DNA of 64,000 bases. It comes from Clostridia bacterium (GTDB taxonomy: Bacteria; Bacillota; Clostridia; Christensenellales; Aristaeellaceae). Both the position numbers and the translations under genes were made by a program. Each line of letters starts with the position of its first letter. The stretch's first letter is position 1. The stretch spans positions 17,186 through 81,185 of the forward strand of contig JAFUFB010000002.1 in NCBI GenBank assembly GCA_017470145.1, given 5' to 3'. Shown piece by piece: positions 1 through 9,405 of this stretch. The notes below the pieces were generated by a model. It was not told the origin of the DNA. It did no database searches and saw nothing but the letters and a program-made list of their open reading frames with translations.

Positions 1-2207
1 TAGTTATGCGGGACGCCATACAGGGAGCAGGCGAAGGTCCGGTTGCCGATGGTGACCAGGGAGGGCCGACGCTGATACAGGTTCTTGTTGGCGATCTCCT
101 GGGCGGTGGTGACGCCATAGGCTTTGCACAGCCGGGCTGTGTCCGCTGCCGTCAGGGGCTCGCAGTCCACGTGGTAACCGCCGCTCCAGCGGTGGGCCCA
201 CCAGACGATGCCGGTCTTTACGTCATAGACCTTGTAGTTGGCGCCCTTGGCCCACATCTCGTTGATGCCGCCGGTCCACCAGTCGATCTTTTCCGCCGGA
301 TAGATGGTCATGGTCAGATTGCTGGAATCCGCCGCACCCATGGGCACGGTGCCATACAGGGCGTGCTGGGTCGCCGCGCCGGCGATGCCATCCACGCTGA
401 GCCCAGCGGCCCGCTGGAAGGCTCGAACCGCCTTTTCCACGGCGGAGGTGTATTTACTGGTAACGGTGCCGGTGAAATATCCCCGATCCTTCAGGGCCTG
501 TACCAGCTCCGTGACTGCGGTGCCGGTGGAGCCCAGCTTCAGGGTGGTGTAGGTCGCCTCCGTCTGGGAGGTGGTGGCGGTCACTACGGCGCCGGTGGGT
601 GCTTCCGTGGGTTCCGGCGTGGGGGTGGAGGATCCATCAGCATTGACGATGGTCACATAGCTGCCATGCACATAGCCATAGCCCAAGTTCGAGGTATAAA
701 CCCGATACCAGGTGACGCCGTTGACCGTGGTGGGATCTCCATAATAAGCCAGCACGGTTCCCTTCGTGGAGATGCGGCCCAGGAGGGAGGTGTAGCCCGC
801 CTTGATCCGCAGATTGACATCGGAGGAGGTGGTCTTCACATATCCGGTGGCGTTGCTGTCCGCGACGGCTGCCGGGGCCTGGGTGGCGTTGGCATCCGTC
901 GGGGAATCGCTGCTGGTGTTATCGCTGGTGTTCTCGGTAGTGGAGGTGACCTTCACCACGTCGCTGCGCAGATAGCCGCGATTGCCGTCCGCGTCCACAT
1001 AATACCAGGTGTAGCCGCTCTTTTGTACTGGGGATAGCAGATAGGGCAGAGTTACATTCTTGGCGATTTGCTTAATAGTGGTTCCCGCCGGGGTGGCCCG
1101 CAGATTGCATCCGCTCTTGGTGGTGGTCACATAGCCCAGAATGCTGGTCGTGACCGGGGCGGTGGTGGTGGTGGGCTCAGCGGTGATGATGGGGGCCGCT
1201 GTGGGGGTGGGGGTAGCAGAGACGGAAACGGAAGAGGAGCTTACCAGCTTCACGCAGTCATTCCGCACATAATAGGTCCGCCCATCCTTTTCCACGGGAT
1301 ACCAGGTGTATCCGGCGGCGTTGGTGGCAGCCCCAGCAAGCGGCAATATGGAACCCATGCCCTCCCAGTCGTTCTCCCGGTTATAGGTTCCGTTGGGAGA
1401 GGTCCGCAGATGGGCGGAGGTCAGGATCAGCTGCACGGCGTTGTAACCCGTGGTGCTGGGCGGCGCGGCCGTGGGGGTGGGGGTGGCGGTAGGACTGATG
1501 GTCACCGCGGCGGCGGCGTTGCCGGAAAGAATCCGGACAAACTCGCTGTTCACGTAGCCCTTCAGCCCTGCGTAGCTGACGCCGTACCAGTAATCATCGC
1601 CAATGCCGTCGGGCACGGAGGTAATGTTCACCACGGTCCCCCGGTCCAGCTTCATCATGCTGCGATATTTCTTGCCAGGCCCCTCCCGGAAATTGGTGCC
1701 GCCGCTGGAGATGGAACCGGTGGTTCCGCTGACGGTGGTGGAGGAAGAGTTGGAAGCGGCAGAATCGGAGGTGGCCGTAGTGGTGGTGACGGTGGTGGTC
1801 GTGGTGGCGCCCGTGTTATTGGACACGGTGGCCGTAACCGCCTTTCCCGCCAGATAATCAGCCGTTTCCTGCTCCGTCAGGGGGCGGAAATATTGATCCG
1901 TAATGTAGCCCCAATAGGTCCGGGCGGTGGAAGGATCCGTGGCCTCCGGATGGGGGGCGATGACCCGATACCAATGGTTGCCGCCGGCGTTGGTTTCGCT
2001 GTGAATTTCACAGACCCAGCCTACGGGCAGCACAAACCAGTAGGCGGAACTGGTGGAAGCCTCCCGGCGGAGGCGAACGCTTCCGTTAATCACCATCCCG
2101 TAGCTTTCCGCCTTAGCGGAGGACAAAAAGACCCCACCGGGAATCAGAGAGACCCCCAGGCACAGGGCCAGGAACAGCGATAAAACTCGGCTGCGCTTTC
2201 TCGTCAT
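1..2207 (-). CDS. Secreted multi-SH3, peptidoglycan-binding cell-wall protein (3' end outside window)
   Basis: Reading the minus strand from an ATG at 2207 (SD GAGGTG just upstream) gives 735 codons with no stop before the window edge, so the C-terminus is missing. Residues 1-33 form a signal peptide (MTRKRSRVLSLFLALC...). About five bacterial SH3-like repeats follow (near 36-115, 163-226, 255-320, 350-420, 445-525), recognisable by LR/NFREGPG-type turns and separated by Thr/Ser/Pro-rich linkers. A PG_binding_1 repeat lies at about 555-615 (LGSTGTAVTELVQALKDRGY). From about 620 a further domain begins with Trp-rich and HVDCEPL segments; I do not assign it, though an L,D-transpeptidase or other wall-active domain is possible. 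Likely a wall-anchored or secreted envelope protein. Divergent from leuS with its own promoter. Confidence 0.85.
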   Translation of the reverse strand, partial: MTRKRSRVLSLFLALCLGVSLIPGGVFLSSAKAESYGMVINGSVRLRREASTSSAYWFVLPVGWVCEIHSETNAGGNHWYRVIAPHPEATDPSTARTYWGYITDQYFRPLTEQETADYLAGKAVTATVSNNTGATTTTTVTTTTATSDSAASNSSSTTVSGTTGSISSGGTNFREGPGKKYRSMMKLDRGTVVNITSVPDGIGDDYWYGVSYAGLKGYVNSEFVRILSGNAAAAVTISPTATPTPTAAPPSTTGYNAVQLILTSAHLRTSPNGTYNRENDWEGMGSILPLAGAATNAAGYTWYPVEKDGRTYYVRNDCVKLVSSSSVSVSATPTPTAAPIITAEPTTTTAPVTTSILGYVTTTKSGCNLRATPAGTTIKQIAKNVTLPYLLSPVQKSGYTWYYVDADGNRGYLRSDVVKVTSTTENTSDNTSSDSPTDANATQAPAAVADSNATGYVKTTSSDVNLRIKAGYTSLLGRISTKGTVLAYYGDPTTVNGVTWYRVYTSNLGYGYVHGSYVTIVNADGSSTPTPEPTEAPTGAVVTATTSQTEATYTTLKLGSTGTAVTELVQALKDRGYFTGTVTSKYTSAVEKAVRAFQRAAGLSVDGIAGAATQHALYGTVPMGAADSSNLTMTIYPAEKIDWWTGGINEMWAKGANYKVYDVKTGIVWWAHRWSGGYHVDCEPLTAADTARLCKAYGVTTAQEIANKNLYQRRPSLVTIGNRTFACSLYGVPHN

Positions 2208-2244
2208 AGTGAATCACCTCGATAAAATAGCATTTCACAAACTC

Positions 2245-2273
2245 ATTTTATTTCAAAATTATTACGATGTCAA
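2245..2273 (-). promoter_or_regulatory. Sigma-A promoter of the multi-SH3 gene
   Basis: On the minus strand TTGACA (2273-2268), a 17-bp spacer and TAAAAT (2250-2245), about 38 bp upstream of the ATG at 2207. It sits back to back with the leuS promoter. Confidence 0.75.
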
Positions 2274-2319
2274 GATTTCTTTTTAAGAATTTATGTCAAA
2301 ATTATGCAAAAGTTCAATC

Positions 2320-2348
2320 TTTACACCACCCCTGTTTTTTGCTATACT
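2320..2348 (+). promoter_or_regulatory. Sigma-A promoter of leuS
   Basis: TTTACA (2320-2325), 17-bp spacer, TATACT (2343-2348). The predicted leader before the ATG at 2384 is only about 30 nt, so there is no room for a T-box leader, which many Bacillota use to control aminoacyl-tRNA synthetase genes. Confidence 0.75.
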
Positions 2349-2383
2349 TCTTTCTGTTTCAAGGAACAGGAGGTTTTTTTGTC

Positions 2384-4801
2384 ATGCCTGAAATTCCAGC
2401 GTATAACCCGAAAGCCATTGAGCCCAAGTGGCAAAAAATTTGGGCGGAGACCCATGCCTTCGAGGCAGAAAGCAGCCACGAGAAGCCGAAGTTCTACGGC
2501 CTGATCGAGTTCCCGTATCCCTCTGGCCATGGGCTGCATGTGGGCCATCCCCGGTCCAACACGGCCATGGATATCATTGCCCGGAAGCGCCGCATGCAGG
2601 GATACAACGTGCTCTTCCCCATTGGGTGGGACGCCTTTGGCCTGCCGACGGAGAATTATGCCATTAAGAATCATATTCATCCCGCCATCGTGACCAAGGA
2701 GAATATCGACCATTTCCGCAGCCAGCTGCAGATGCTGGGCTTCTCCTTCGACTACAGCCGCGAGGTGGACACCACCGATCCGGATTATTTCAAGTGGACC
2801 CAGTGGATCTTCCTGAAGATGTTCGAGCATGGGTTGGTTTTCCGGGATAAGACGCTGGTGAACTATTGCCCTCACTGCAAGGTGGTTCTGTCCAATGAGG
2901 ACAGCCAGGGCGGCAAGTGCGATATCTGCCATAACGATGTGGTGCAGCTGCCGAAGGATGTATGGTATCTGCGGATTACGGCCTACGCCGATAAGCTGCT
3001 GGAAGGGCTGAAGTCCGTGGATTATCCGGAGAACATCGCCCAGCAGCAGGTGAACTGGATCGGAAAATCCACCGGTGCCTTTGTCCGCTTCCCCTTTCAG
3101 GGCGTGGAGGAGACCATCGAGATCTACACCACCCGGCCGGATACCCTCTTCGGCGTGACCTTTATGGTCATGGCGCCGGAGCATCCCCTGATCGATAAGT
3201 ACGCCTCCCGCATCAGCAACATGGAAGCTATCCAGGCCTATCGGGAGGAATGCGCCAAGAAGACGGAATTCGAGCGGACCCAGCTGGCCAAGGACAAGAC
3301 GGGCCTGAAGATCGAGGGCCTGGAGGCCATCAACCCCATTACGGGTAAGGTGGTGCCGATTTACATTTCCGATTATGTTATGATGGGATACGGCACCGGC
3401 GCCATCATGGCCGTGCCCGCCCATGACCAACGGGACTGGGAATTCGCGAAGAAATTCGGCATCGATATCGTCGAGGTGATCCAGGGCGGGGATATTTCCC
3501 AGGAAGCCTACACCGGCGATGGCGTGATGGTGAATTCTGATTTCCTGAATGGCTACACTAATAAGAAGGATTCCATCGCTCGCATGCTGCAGGAGATTGA
3601 AAAGCGGGGCGTGGGCCGGCCCGGCGTGCAGTATAAGATGAAGGATTGGGCCTTCAACCGCCAGCGCTATTGGGGCGAGCCCATCCCGCTGGTGCATTGC
3701 CCGAAGTGCGGCGTGGTGGCGGTGCCCTATGAGGAGCTGCCCCTGCGGTTGCCGGATGTGGAGGATTTTGAGCCGGGCACCGATGGCAAGAGCCCCCTGG
3801 CCCGGATCGAAAGCTTTGTGAACTGCAAGTGCCCCAAATGCGGCGGCGACGCCCAGCGGGAGACGGATACCATGCCCCAGTGGGCGGGGTCTTCTTGGTA
3901 CTTCCTGCGGTACTGCGATCCCCACAACGCCCAGGCCTACGCGGACCGGAAGGAATTGGATTACTGGATGCCCGTGGATTGGTACAATGGCGGCATGGAG
4001 CATGTGACTCGCCATCTGCTGTATTCCCGCTTCTGGCATCAGTTCCTGTATGATATTGGCGAAGTGGGCTGCCCGGAACCCTATGCCAAGCGCACAGCCC
4101 AGGGCTTGATTCTGGGGGGCGACGGCGAAAAGATGTCCAAGAGCCGGGGCAATGTGGTGAACCCGGAGGAAGTGGTGGATGAAATCGGCGCGGATGCCTT
4201 CCGCTGCTATGAGATGTTCATGGGCGCCTTTGATCAGGCGATTCCGTGGTCCACCAACGGCGCTAAGGGCTGCAAGAAGTTCCTGGACCGGGTATGGCGG
4301 CTGCAGGAAAAGGTGGTCGAGGGGGACGCGTACTCCCCGGCGCTGAATGCCTCCGTGCATGAGACGGTGAAGAAGGTTTCCGAGGATATCGAGCGGATGA
4401 AGTTCAACACCGCCATCGCTGCCATGATGAGCCTGGTGAACGAGATGATCGCGCAGCCCAGCATCACCAAGGCGGAGCTGGAAACCCTGCTCAAGATTCT
4501 CTCTCCGGTGGCGCCCCATGTCTGCGAGGAGATGTGGCAGAACCTGGGCCATGCCGAGCCTATCCATCATCAGCCCTGGCCCGTCTGGGATGAGGAGGCG
4601 CTGCAGAAGAGCGAGGTGGAGATCGCGGTGCAGATCAATGGCAAGGTTCGCGGACGGATTCATATTCCCGCGGATCTGACCCGGGAATCCGCCGAGAAGG
4701 AGCTGCCGGAGAATCCGGAGGTCCAGAAGCTGACCACCGGCAAGCAGATTGTGAAGGTGGTCTTTGTACCTGGTCGGCTGCTGAATATCGTGGTGAAATA
4801 A
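2384..4801 (+). CDS. leuS: Leucyl-tRNA synthetase
   Basis: Class I aminoacyl-tRNA synthetase charging tRNA-Leu in the cytoplasm. The 805-residue product has the usual bacterial LeuS length. Seen directly: the N-terminal Rossmann HIGH-type signature in PYPSGHGLHVGHPRS (about residues 42-56), paired Cys motifs of the zinc/ZN1 insert (CPHCK... CDIC), the CP1 editing domain with TTRPDTLFGVTF and GYGTGAIMAVPAHDQRD, a second Cys pair near CPKCG, the KMSKS loop as GEKMSKSRGNVVNP, and a C-terminal anticodon-binding region ending in a QINGKVRGR-type domain. The start at 2384 is chosen because AGGAGG ends 10 nt upstream and the product begins MPEIPAYNPKAIEPKWQ; the reading frame stays open upstream but has no SD there. 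Confidence 0.97.
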   Translation: MPEIPAYNPKAIEPKWQKIWAETHAFEAESSHEKPKFYGLIEFPYPSGHGLHVGHPRSNTAMDIIARKRRMQGYNVLFPIGWDAFGLPTENYAIKNHIHPAIVTKENIDHFRSQLQMLGFSFDYSREVDTTDPDYFKWTQWIFLKMFEHGLVFRDKTLVNYCPHCKVVLSNEDSQGGKCDICHNDVVQLPKDVWYLRITAYADKLLEGLKSVDYPENIAQQQVNWIGKSTGAFVRFPFQGVEETIEIYTTRPDTLFGVTFMVMAPEHPLIDKYASRISNMEAIQAYREECAKKTEFERTQLAKDKTGLKIEGLEAINPITGKVVPIYISDYVMMGYGTGAIMAVPAHDQRDWEFAKKFGIDIVEVIQGGDISQEAYTGDGVMVNSDFLNGYTNKKDSIARMLQEIEKRGVGRPGVQYKMKDWAFNRQRYWGEPIPLVHCPKCGVVAVPYEELPLRLPDVEDFEPGTDGKSPLARIESFVNCKCPKCGGDAQRETDTMPQWAGSSWYFLRYCDPHNAQAYADRKELDYWMPVDWYNGGMEHVTRHLLYSRFWHQFLYDIGEVGCPEPYAKRTAQGLILGGDGEKMSKSRGNVVNPEEVVDEIGADAFRCYEMFMGAFDQAIPWSTNGAKGCKKFLDRVWRLQEKVVEGDAYSPALNASVHETVKKVSEDIERMKFNTAIAAMMSLVNEMIAQPSITKAELETLLKILSPVAPHVCEEMWQNLGHAEPIHHQPWPVWDEEALQKSEVEIAVQINGKVRGRIHIPADLTRESAEKELPENPEVQKLTTGKQIVKVVFVPGRLLNIVVK

Positions 4802-4886
4802 AGTCCACTGACTGAAGGAACGCGGATGACGCATCCATCAGCGTGAGAGCATTTTGCTGACTTTATAATTATCATAGCGTTCTCTT

Positions 4887-4914
4887 GCTTCCCCGCTTTG
4901 CGGGGGAGCTTTTC
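4887..4914 (+). terminator. Rho-independent terminator after leuS
   Basis: GC-rich hairpin GCTTCCCCGC / GCGGGGGAGC with a short TTT loop, followed by TTTTCTT. Lies about 85 bp after the leuS stop. Confidence 0.75.
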
Positions 4915-5109
4915 TTAACGACTCTATCATCCGCCCCGGGGGAGAGTGGTTTCGCTGCCAGTGGTGCGAGATTAACAATTTGAGAAGTGTTCAGCGGAAA
5001 ACGGAGAAAATAAGAAGCTTGACTTTCTTGCGTGTGTGTCTTAGAATGCTTTTGAACAACAAGGACGTGATTTTATTAGTTCTGATGCAACCATAGAGGA
5101 GAAAGGGAC
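4915..5109. other. Intergenic region with a promoter for the small genes
   Basis: This is the gene-free stretch between the leuS terminator and the small gene at 5110. It holds no other hairpin or RNA gene that I recognise. A promoter is present: TTGACT (5019-5024), 17-bp spacer, TAGAAT (5042-5047), which would start a transcript about 55 nt before the first small gene. Confidence 0.55.
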
Positions 5110-5277
5110 ATGGCGATTATGACGCAAGAGTACAAGAAGCCGAGCATGACCAACATGCCAGCGGATGTTGGGAATGTGATTTTTGCGCAAATATTGAGTA
5201 CGCCAGTTCCTGACGACGAATTGCTTGAGCAGCGGGTGAGAGAATTCGAGAAAAAAGTGAAGGAAGCGAGGGAATAG
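5110..5277 (+). CDS. Small hypothetical protein (55 aa)
   Basis: ATG preceded by AGAGGAGAAAGGGAC, a good SD, and by a near-consensus promoter at 5019-5047. The product starts MAIMTQEYKKPS and ends in a charged helix (LLEQRVREFEKKVKEARE), with no signal peptide and no membrane segment. I do not recognise the family. Its RBS, promoter and tight linkage to the next small gene support it being real. It could be an antitoxin-size regulator or a remnant. Confidence 0.5.
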   Translation: MAIMTQEYKKPSMTNMPADVGNVIFAQILSTPVPDDELLEQRVREFEKKVKEARE

Positions 5278-5306
5278 ACCTGAGGGCTGGAGAAGTGTGT
5301 AGGACA

Positions 5307-5486
5307 ATGGATGAAATTCGTAAGGACGATCAGAAGCGAAATGATATGAAAAAAGATGTTCTGCATATCAGAGATATGGTAGCGGGACTTGGAATTACGG
5401 TTGAGAAGGCAATGGATGTTATCCATATCCCTGTGGAACTGCGAAACGATGTTGCACAACTGGTACAGTCAAATTACTATCGGTGA
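5307..5486 (+). CDS. Small protein resembling the C-terminal tail of a Rpn/PD-(D/E)XK transposase-family nuclease
   Basis: 59 residues from ATG 5307 (a GTG at 5295 is possible). The N-terminal half is very basic/acidic (DEIRKDDQKRNDMKKDV). The C-terminal half, with GLGITVEKAMDVIHIP, resembles by eye the short helix-turn tail often seen at the end of Rpn-type recombination-promoting nucleases, in which case this would be a decayed remnant. It follows the 55-aa gene by 29 nt and ends just before the oppA terminator, so the two units converge. Function unknown. Confidence 0.4.
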   Translation: MDEIRKDDQKRNDMKKDVLHIRDMVAGLGITVEKAMDVIHIPVELRNDVAQLVQSNYYR

Positions 5487-5500
5487 TAATAGGCTGTTGC

Positions 5501-5532
5501 AAATAAAAGGCTCCTCCCTTTTGGGAGGAGCC
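5501..5532 (-). terminator. Terminator of the opp operon
   Basis: Perfect 10-bp stem GGCTCCTCCC / GGGAGGAGCC with a 4-nt loop (5509-5532). Read on the minus strand it is followed by TTTTATTT (5508-5501). It closes the oppBCDFA unit. Confidence 0.85.
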
Positions 5533-5567
5533 AAGCTATTTATCTCAGGGTTAAGAACTGAGACAAA

Positions 5568-7337
5568 TTAATCTACATCAGCATAGGTCCAGATTACGTC
5601 ACCGGTGGCCAGACGAATCACGTCATGGACAGCAGGCTTCAGCATCTGAGCGGTGGTGTAGTAGTACAGCGGGTTCACGCTGCCGGTCGCCATCAGAATC
5701 TTCTCAGCGTCAGCAGACAGCTTTGCACGCTCTTCAGGGTTGGTGGAGGCCTTGACAGCATCTACGATCGCATCATAGGCTTCAGCCCAGGTCTGGTTGC
5801 CATCGGTTCCCCAATAGGCACCGATACCAGCATCTGCGGTTACTTCACTGTTACGGGTGTAATCGCCGATTTCACGACCCAGACGCGGATAGTTGTTGCC
5901 ACTGGCGGAAATGAAAATCTCCAGGAAGTTGACAACATCGTTAAAGTCCGCGATCCAGCCCATACGAGCGGCTTCGGCGTCACCAGCCTTCAGCTTAGAC
6001 TGCAGGGTGGCCCAAGCTTCCTGGTTAACAGTGCCGGTAATACCAAACTGATTCCAAGTCTCCTGAATATACTGGATGATCAGGGCGTTATTGCCACTGT
6101 TATTGAAAGCAAATTCGATGGAGGGGAAGTCGGTGAAAGTGATATCGCCAGCTTCGATGCTTCCGGTGTAGGGATAGCCCAAATCAACCAGGGTCTGCAG
6201 AGCTTCCACCTGGTCAATCGTCAGATCAGGGTTCACGTCGGAAAATTCATTGGTGTTGGTATACCAAGTACCATAGTATTCCACTTCGCGAACATCGCTG
6301 TTCAGACCATCGGCCAGCCCCTTGGGGAAGAAGCCAGTGGCAGCAACTTCACCACCCTTGGTGATGTAGTTCACTACTTCATAGCGATTGATCAGCTGGC
6401 CCAGAGCGAAGCGAGCCTTGCTCTGCTCCTGTACGGTCAGCTGCTTGGAGGCGGGGCTCAGATCCTTATAAACGTTAAAGAGAATGTAGTAGGTTCCCTG
6501 GGTCGGATAGAACTCCAGTTCGCCAGGATAGGTCGCATTCAGACGATCAAACTCGGTAGAGGAGATGGACTGAATGTACTGCACTGTATCGTTTTCATAG
6601 GCAGTCAGGATAGCAGTGTTGTCCTCGGACAGGTAGAAGTTCAGACCAGCCAGTTTCACGGCATCCGCATTCCAGTAGTAGGGGTTCTTCTCAAAAGAGA
6701 TGACATCATCAACCGCATACTTGGTCATCTTGAACGCGCCCAGGCCAACATACTTTTCGGGGTCGGTGGCCCAGATGCCTTCGTTGTCCGCCAGATCTAC
6801 CCGCACAGGATAGAAAGGCACGAAAGCGCACAGATCCAGGAAATAGGCGCAGGGGTTCGGCAGATGAACCACGAAAGTACGAGCGGCATCATCTACATCG
6901 ATATCCAGGCTGCCATCTTCCTTACGATTGATGACATCATACAGGAAGCCATAGTCAGCGCCCAGTTCAGCGGAGGCAGCGCGCTCCCAGGATTCCTTGA
7001 TCTGGGTAGCGGTAGCATCAGTGCCATCGGACCACTTCAGGCCTTCCCGCAGCACGAAGCTATAGGTCAAACCATCCTCAGAAACCTCATAGGATTCCGC
7101 GATTTCAGGGGCCATTACCGGCTCGCCATTTTCGTTGTACTGGAATCCAGTCAGGCCAGCGAAGGCGCTCCGGATAATGTTGGAACCAGCGGAAGCACTA
7201 TTCAGCGCCGGATCCATAGACAGGGGTGTGCCGCCGCCCAGGAACAGGCTGATGACTTTGCCTTCGTCAGCGGAGGCAAAGGACACCATGCCCAGTACCA
7301 TGGTCAGGGCCAGGAGAAGAGCAATCAGCTTCTTCAT
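5568..7337 (-). CDS. oppA: Oligopeptide-type ABC transporter substrate-binding protein (SBP family 5)
   Basis: Extracytoplasmic solute receptor of the adjacent importer, presumably for peptides. The 589 residues fit family 5 (SBP_bac_5). A signal peptide MKKLIALLLALTMVLGMVSFASA is followed by the characteristic N-terminal PLSMDPALNSASAGSNI and later LREGLKWSDGTDATATQI, the ligand-cleft signature region of the family. SD AAGGAGGAT lies just before the ATG. It is the last gene of the operon, 56 bp after oppF. Oddity: no lipobox cysteine follows the hydrophobic core, so it appears to be secreted by signal peptidase I rather than lipid-anchored, unlike most Gram-positive OppA proteins. Family 5 also includes nickel and oligosaccharide binders, so the substrate is uncertain. 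Confidence 0.9.
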   Translation of the reverse strand: MKKLIALLLALTMVLGMVSFASADEGKVISLFLGGGTPLSMDPALNSASAGSNIIRSAFAGLTGFQYNENGEPVMAPEIAESYEVSEDGLTYSFVLREGLKWSDGTDATATQIKESWERAASAELGADYGFLYDVINRKEDGSLDIDVDDAARTFVVHLPNPCAYFLDLCAFVPFYPVRVDLADNEGIWATDPEKYVGLGAFKMTKYAVDDVISFEKNPYYWNADAVKLAGLNFYLSEDNTAILTAYENDTVQYIQSISSTEFDRLNATYPGELEFYPTQGTYYILFNVYKDLSPASKQLTVQEQSKARFALGQLINRYEVVNYITKGGEVAATGFFPKGLADGLNSDVREVEYYGTWYTNTNEFSDVNPDLTIDQVEALQTLVDLGYPYTGSIEAGDITFTDFPSIEFAFNNSGNNALIIQYIQETWNQFGITGTVNQEAWATLQSKLKAGDAEAARMGWIADFNDVVNFLEIFISASGNNYPRLGREIGDYTRNSEVTADAGIGAYWGTDGNQTWAEAYDAIVDAVKASTNPEERAKLSADAEKILMATGSVNPLYYYTTAQMLKPAVHDVIRLATGDVIWTYADVD

Positions 7338-7393
7338 AGGGGTATCCTCCTTGAATAAAATATTTGTACTCGCTTTTCAGCGGGATACACGGA

Positions 7394-8383
7394 TTAAATA
7401 TTGTGGCAGGCTACGAAATGATCCGGAGAAACCTCTCGCATGGTAGGGCACGTCTCAGCACAGGCAGCAGTTGCGCGACTGCAACGGGTGCGGAATGGAC
7501 ATCCACTGGGCACTTTTAGAGGACTTGGAACATCGCCTTCCAAAACGATTCGTTGCTGTTTCCGGCTTTCTTTGGGGTCAGGTATAGGAACTGCACTCAT
7601 CAAAGAAACCGTGTAGGGATGGAGCGGATGTTTAGTTAGTTCATTAGAGGAGGCCAACTCCATCATATGTCCTAAGTACATAACTGCAATTCGATTAGAA
7701 ATATGCTTTACCACGCTGATATCATGAGCAATAAACAGATAAGTAAGGCCCATACGTGCTTGCAGGTCTTCCAGCATATTAATTACCTGCGCCTGAATTG
7801 ACACATCCAAAGCAGATACAGGCTCATCGCAGACGATGAAATCAGGGCGAGAGGCGAGTGCGCGGGCGATACCAATTCTTTGCCTTTGTCCTCCGGAAAA
7901 CTCATGAGCGTATCGTGTCGCGTGCTCTGTATTGAGACCTACAGTGCTCATCAGTTCTCGAATTCGATCTTCACGCTCTTTCTTCGTGGAACATAGGTGA
8001 TGTACGTCAATAGGTTCTGCAACTATATCGGCTACGGTCATTCGTGGGTTAAGCGAAGAGTAGGGGTCCTGAAAAACCATTTGGGCACGCTTGCGAAAAT
8101 TCTTCAGGGACTCTTTGCTTTCAATCTTCTCTCCGTCAAACCAGATTTCTCCATCTGTAGGTTTATATAGACGCAAGAGTGTACGTCCGACGGTTGTTTT
8201 ACCGCAGCCACTTTCTCCAACAAGGCCCAAAGTCTCTCCGCGTTTAATTTGGAATGAAACATCATCCACTGCTTTTAACATGGTTGTTTTTAGGAAACCA
8301 GTGGATATAGGGAAATACTGTTTGAGATGGTTCACCTGAACCAGGTATTCCTGCCTCCCTTGTTGTGCCTGATTCTGTTCCAT
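7394..8383 (-). CDS. oppF: Oligopeptide ABC transporter ATP-binding protein
   Basis: Cytoplasmic ATPase that powers the Opp importer together with OppD. 329 residues; Walker [10 protein letters not shown] (about residues 55-63), Q-loop in [16 protein letters not shown] signature [16 protein letters not shown], Walker [14 protein letters not shown]-loop AHDISVV. The C-terminal oligopeptide/dipeptide extension carries a Cys cluster (CPFRTRC...C...C), which in this family can hold an Fe-S cluster. The ATG overlaps the oppD stop by one base (TGATG), implying translational coupling. Confidence 0.94.
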   Translation of the reverse strand: MEQNQAQQGRQEYLVQVNHLKQYFPISTGFLKTTMLKAVDDVSFQIKRGETLGLVGESGCGKTTVGRTLLRLYKPTDGEIWFDGEKIESKESLKNFRKRAQMVFQDPYSSLNPRMTVADIVAEPIDVHHLCSTKKEREDRIRELMSTVGLNTEHATRYAHEFSGGQRQRIGIARALASRPDFIVCDEPVSALDVSIQAQVINMLEDLQARMGLTYLFIAHDISVVKHISNRIAVMYLGHMMELASSNELTKHPLHPYTVSLMSAVPIPDPKESRKQQRIVLEGDVPSPLKVPSGCPFRTRCSRATAACAETCPTMREVSPDHFVACHNI

Positions 8384-9390
8384 CAGATTTCCTCCTCCGT
8401 AGGACGCTCAGCATAGCATGCGCCATCTTTAACGTTCATCCAGCAAGCCGACAGATGATCATGTCCGACCCAATACTCTTGTGGCTTCTCTTGTAAACAT
8501 ATCTTCATCGCTCGATCGCATCGAGGAGCGAATGGACATCCAGGAGGCATGTGCAAGAGATCTATAGGAGTTCCTGTAATCGGAATTAGGGGAGTCTTTT
8601 CGTCATCATTCATGTCTGGGATGGATCTCATAAGCCCCCGTGTATACTCATGCATCGGATGATAAAAGATTGCATCTGTTGTTCCTCTTTCACATACACC
8701 ACCTGCGTACATTACGATCACTTCATCACAAATGGACGCAATTACACCCATATCATGAGTGATCATGATGATGGCCATCCCTAATTCTTTTTGAAGCTTT
8801 AACATTAGCTCCAATATCTGTGCCTGAATAGTTACATCCAAAGCTGTGGTTGGTTCATCTGCAATAAGAACATCTGGCTCACAAGCAAGAGCCATAGCGA
8901 TCATTACCCGTTGCCGCATGCCCCCGGAAAGCTCGTAAGCGTATTGATGAATCCGTTTCTCGGGTTCAGAGATGCCAACCAGGCTTAACATTTCAATGGC
9001 TCGTGCTTCCGCTTGCTTTTTATCCCGATTTGTATGCAATAGGATAGCTTCTTCTAATTGGTTTCCAATTGTAAAGGTGGGATTTAAAGACGTCATAGGA
9101 TCTTGGAAAATGATGCTGATTTTATTTCCACGGATTTTACGCATCTCTTCTTCTTTTAGTCCTACCAGCTCTTCGCCATGAAGTTTGATGGAACCGGAAA
9201 CGATTTTCCCAGGACTGGTTAAAATCTGCAAAATAGAATACGCAGTAACGGACTTCCCAGAACCGCTTTCTCCAACGATTCCCAATACTTTTCCACGATC
9301 CAGAGAAAAGGATAAACCATTCACTGCCTTTACTTCACCGGAAGGAGTGAAGAAAGACGTATGCAGATCATTAACTTCGAGCATGCTCAT
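8383..9390 (-). CDS. oppD: Oligopeptide ABC transporter ATP-binding protein
   Basis: Second ATPase subunit of the importer. 335 residues with Walker [14 protein letters not shown] (about 37-49), Q-loop [11 protein letters not shown], signature [16 protein letters not shown], Walker [14 protein letters not shown]-loop THDMGVI, and the C-terminal oligo_HPY extension with the CPFAPRC...C motif. SD AGGAGGTG is 7-8 nt before the ATG. Lies 15 bp downstream of oppC and overlaps oppF by one base. Confidence 0.94.
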   Translation of the reverse strand: MSMLEVNDLHTSFFTPSGEVKAVNGLSFSLDRGKVLGIVGESGSGKSVTAYSILQILTSPGKIVSGSIKLHGEELVGLKEEEMRKIRGNKISIIFQDPMTSLNPTFTIGNQLEEAILLHTNRDKKQAEARAIEMLSLVGISEPEKRIHQYAYELSGGMRQRVMIAMALACEPDVLIADEPTTALDVTIQAQILELMLKLQKELGMAIIMITHDMGVIASICDEVIVMYAGGVCERGTTDAIFYHPMHEYTRGLMRSIPDMNDDEKTPLIPITGTPIDLLHMPPGCPFAPRCDRAMKICLQEKPQEYWVGHDHLSACWMNVKDGACYAERPTEEEI

Positions 9391-9405
9391 GTCTTTTTCA
9401 CCTCC

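Noticed and set aside
6-2183. Plus-strand Gly-rich frames across the first 2.2 kb
   Set aside because: Mirror image of Thr/Ser-rich SH3 linkers on the minus strand, where a signal peptide, SD and promoter are present.
2208-2383. T-box riboswitch before leuS
   Set aside because: The promoter lies within 65 bp of the start codon, leaving only about 30 nt of leader.
2342-4834. 830-codon open frame opposite leuS
   Set aside because: Antisense shadow of a GC-rich conserved gene; no SD and a His/Leu-rich, low-information translation.
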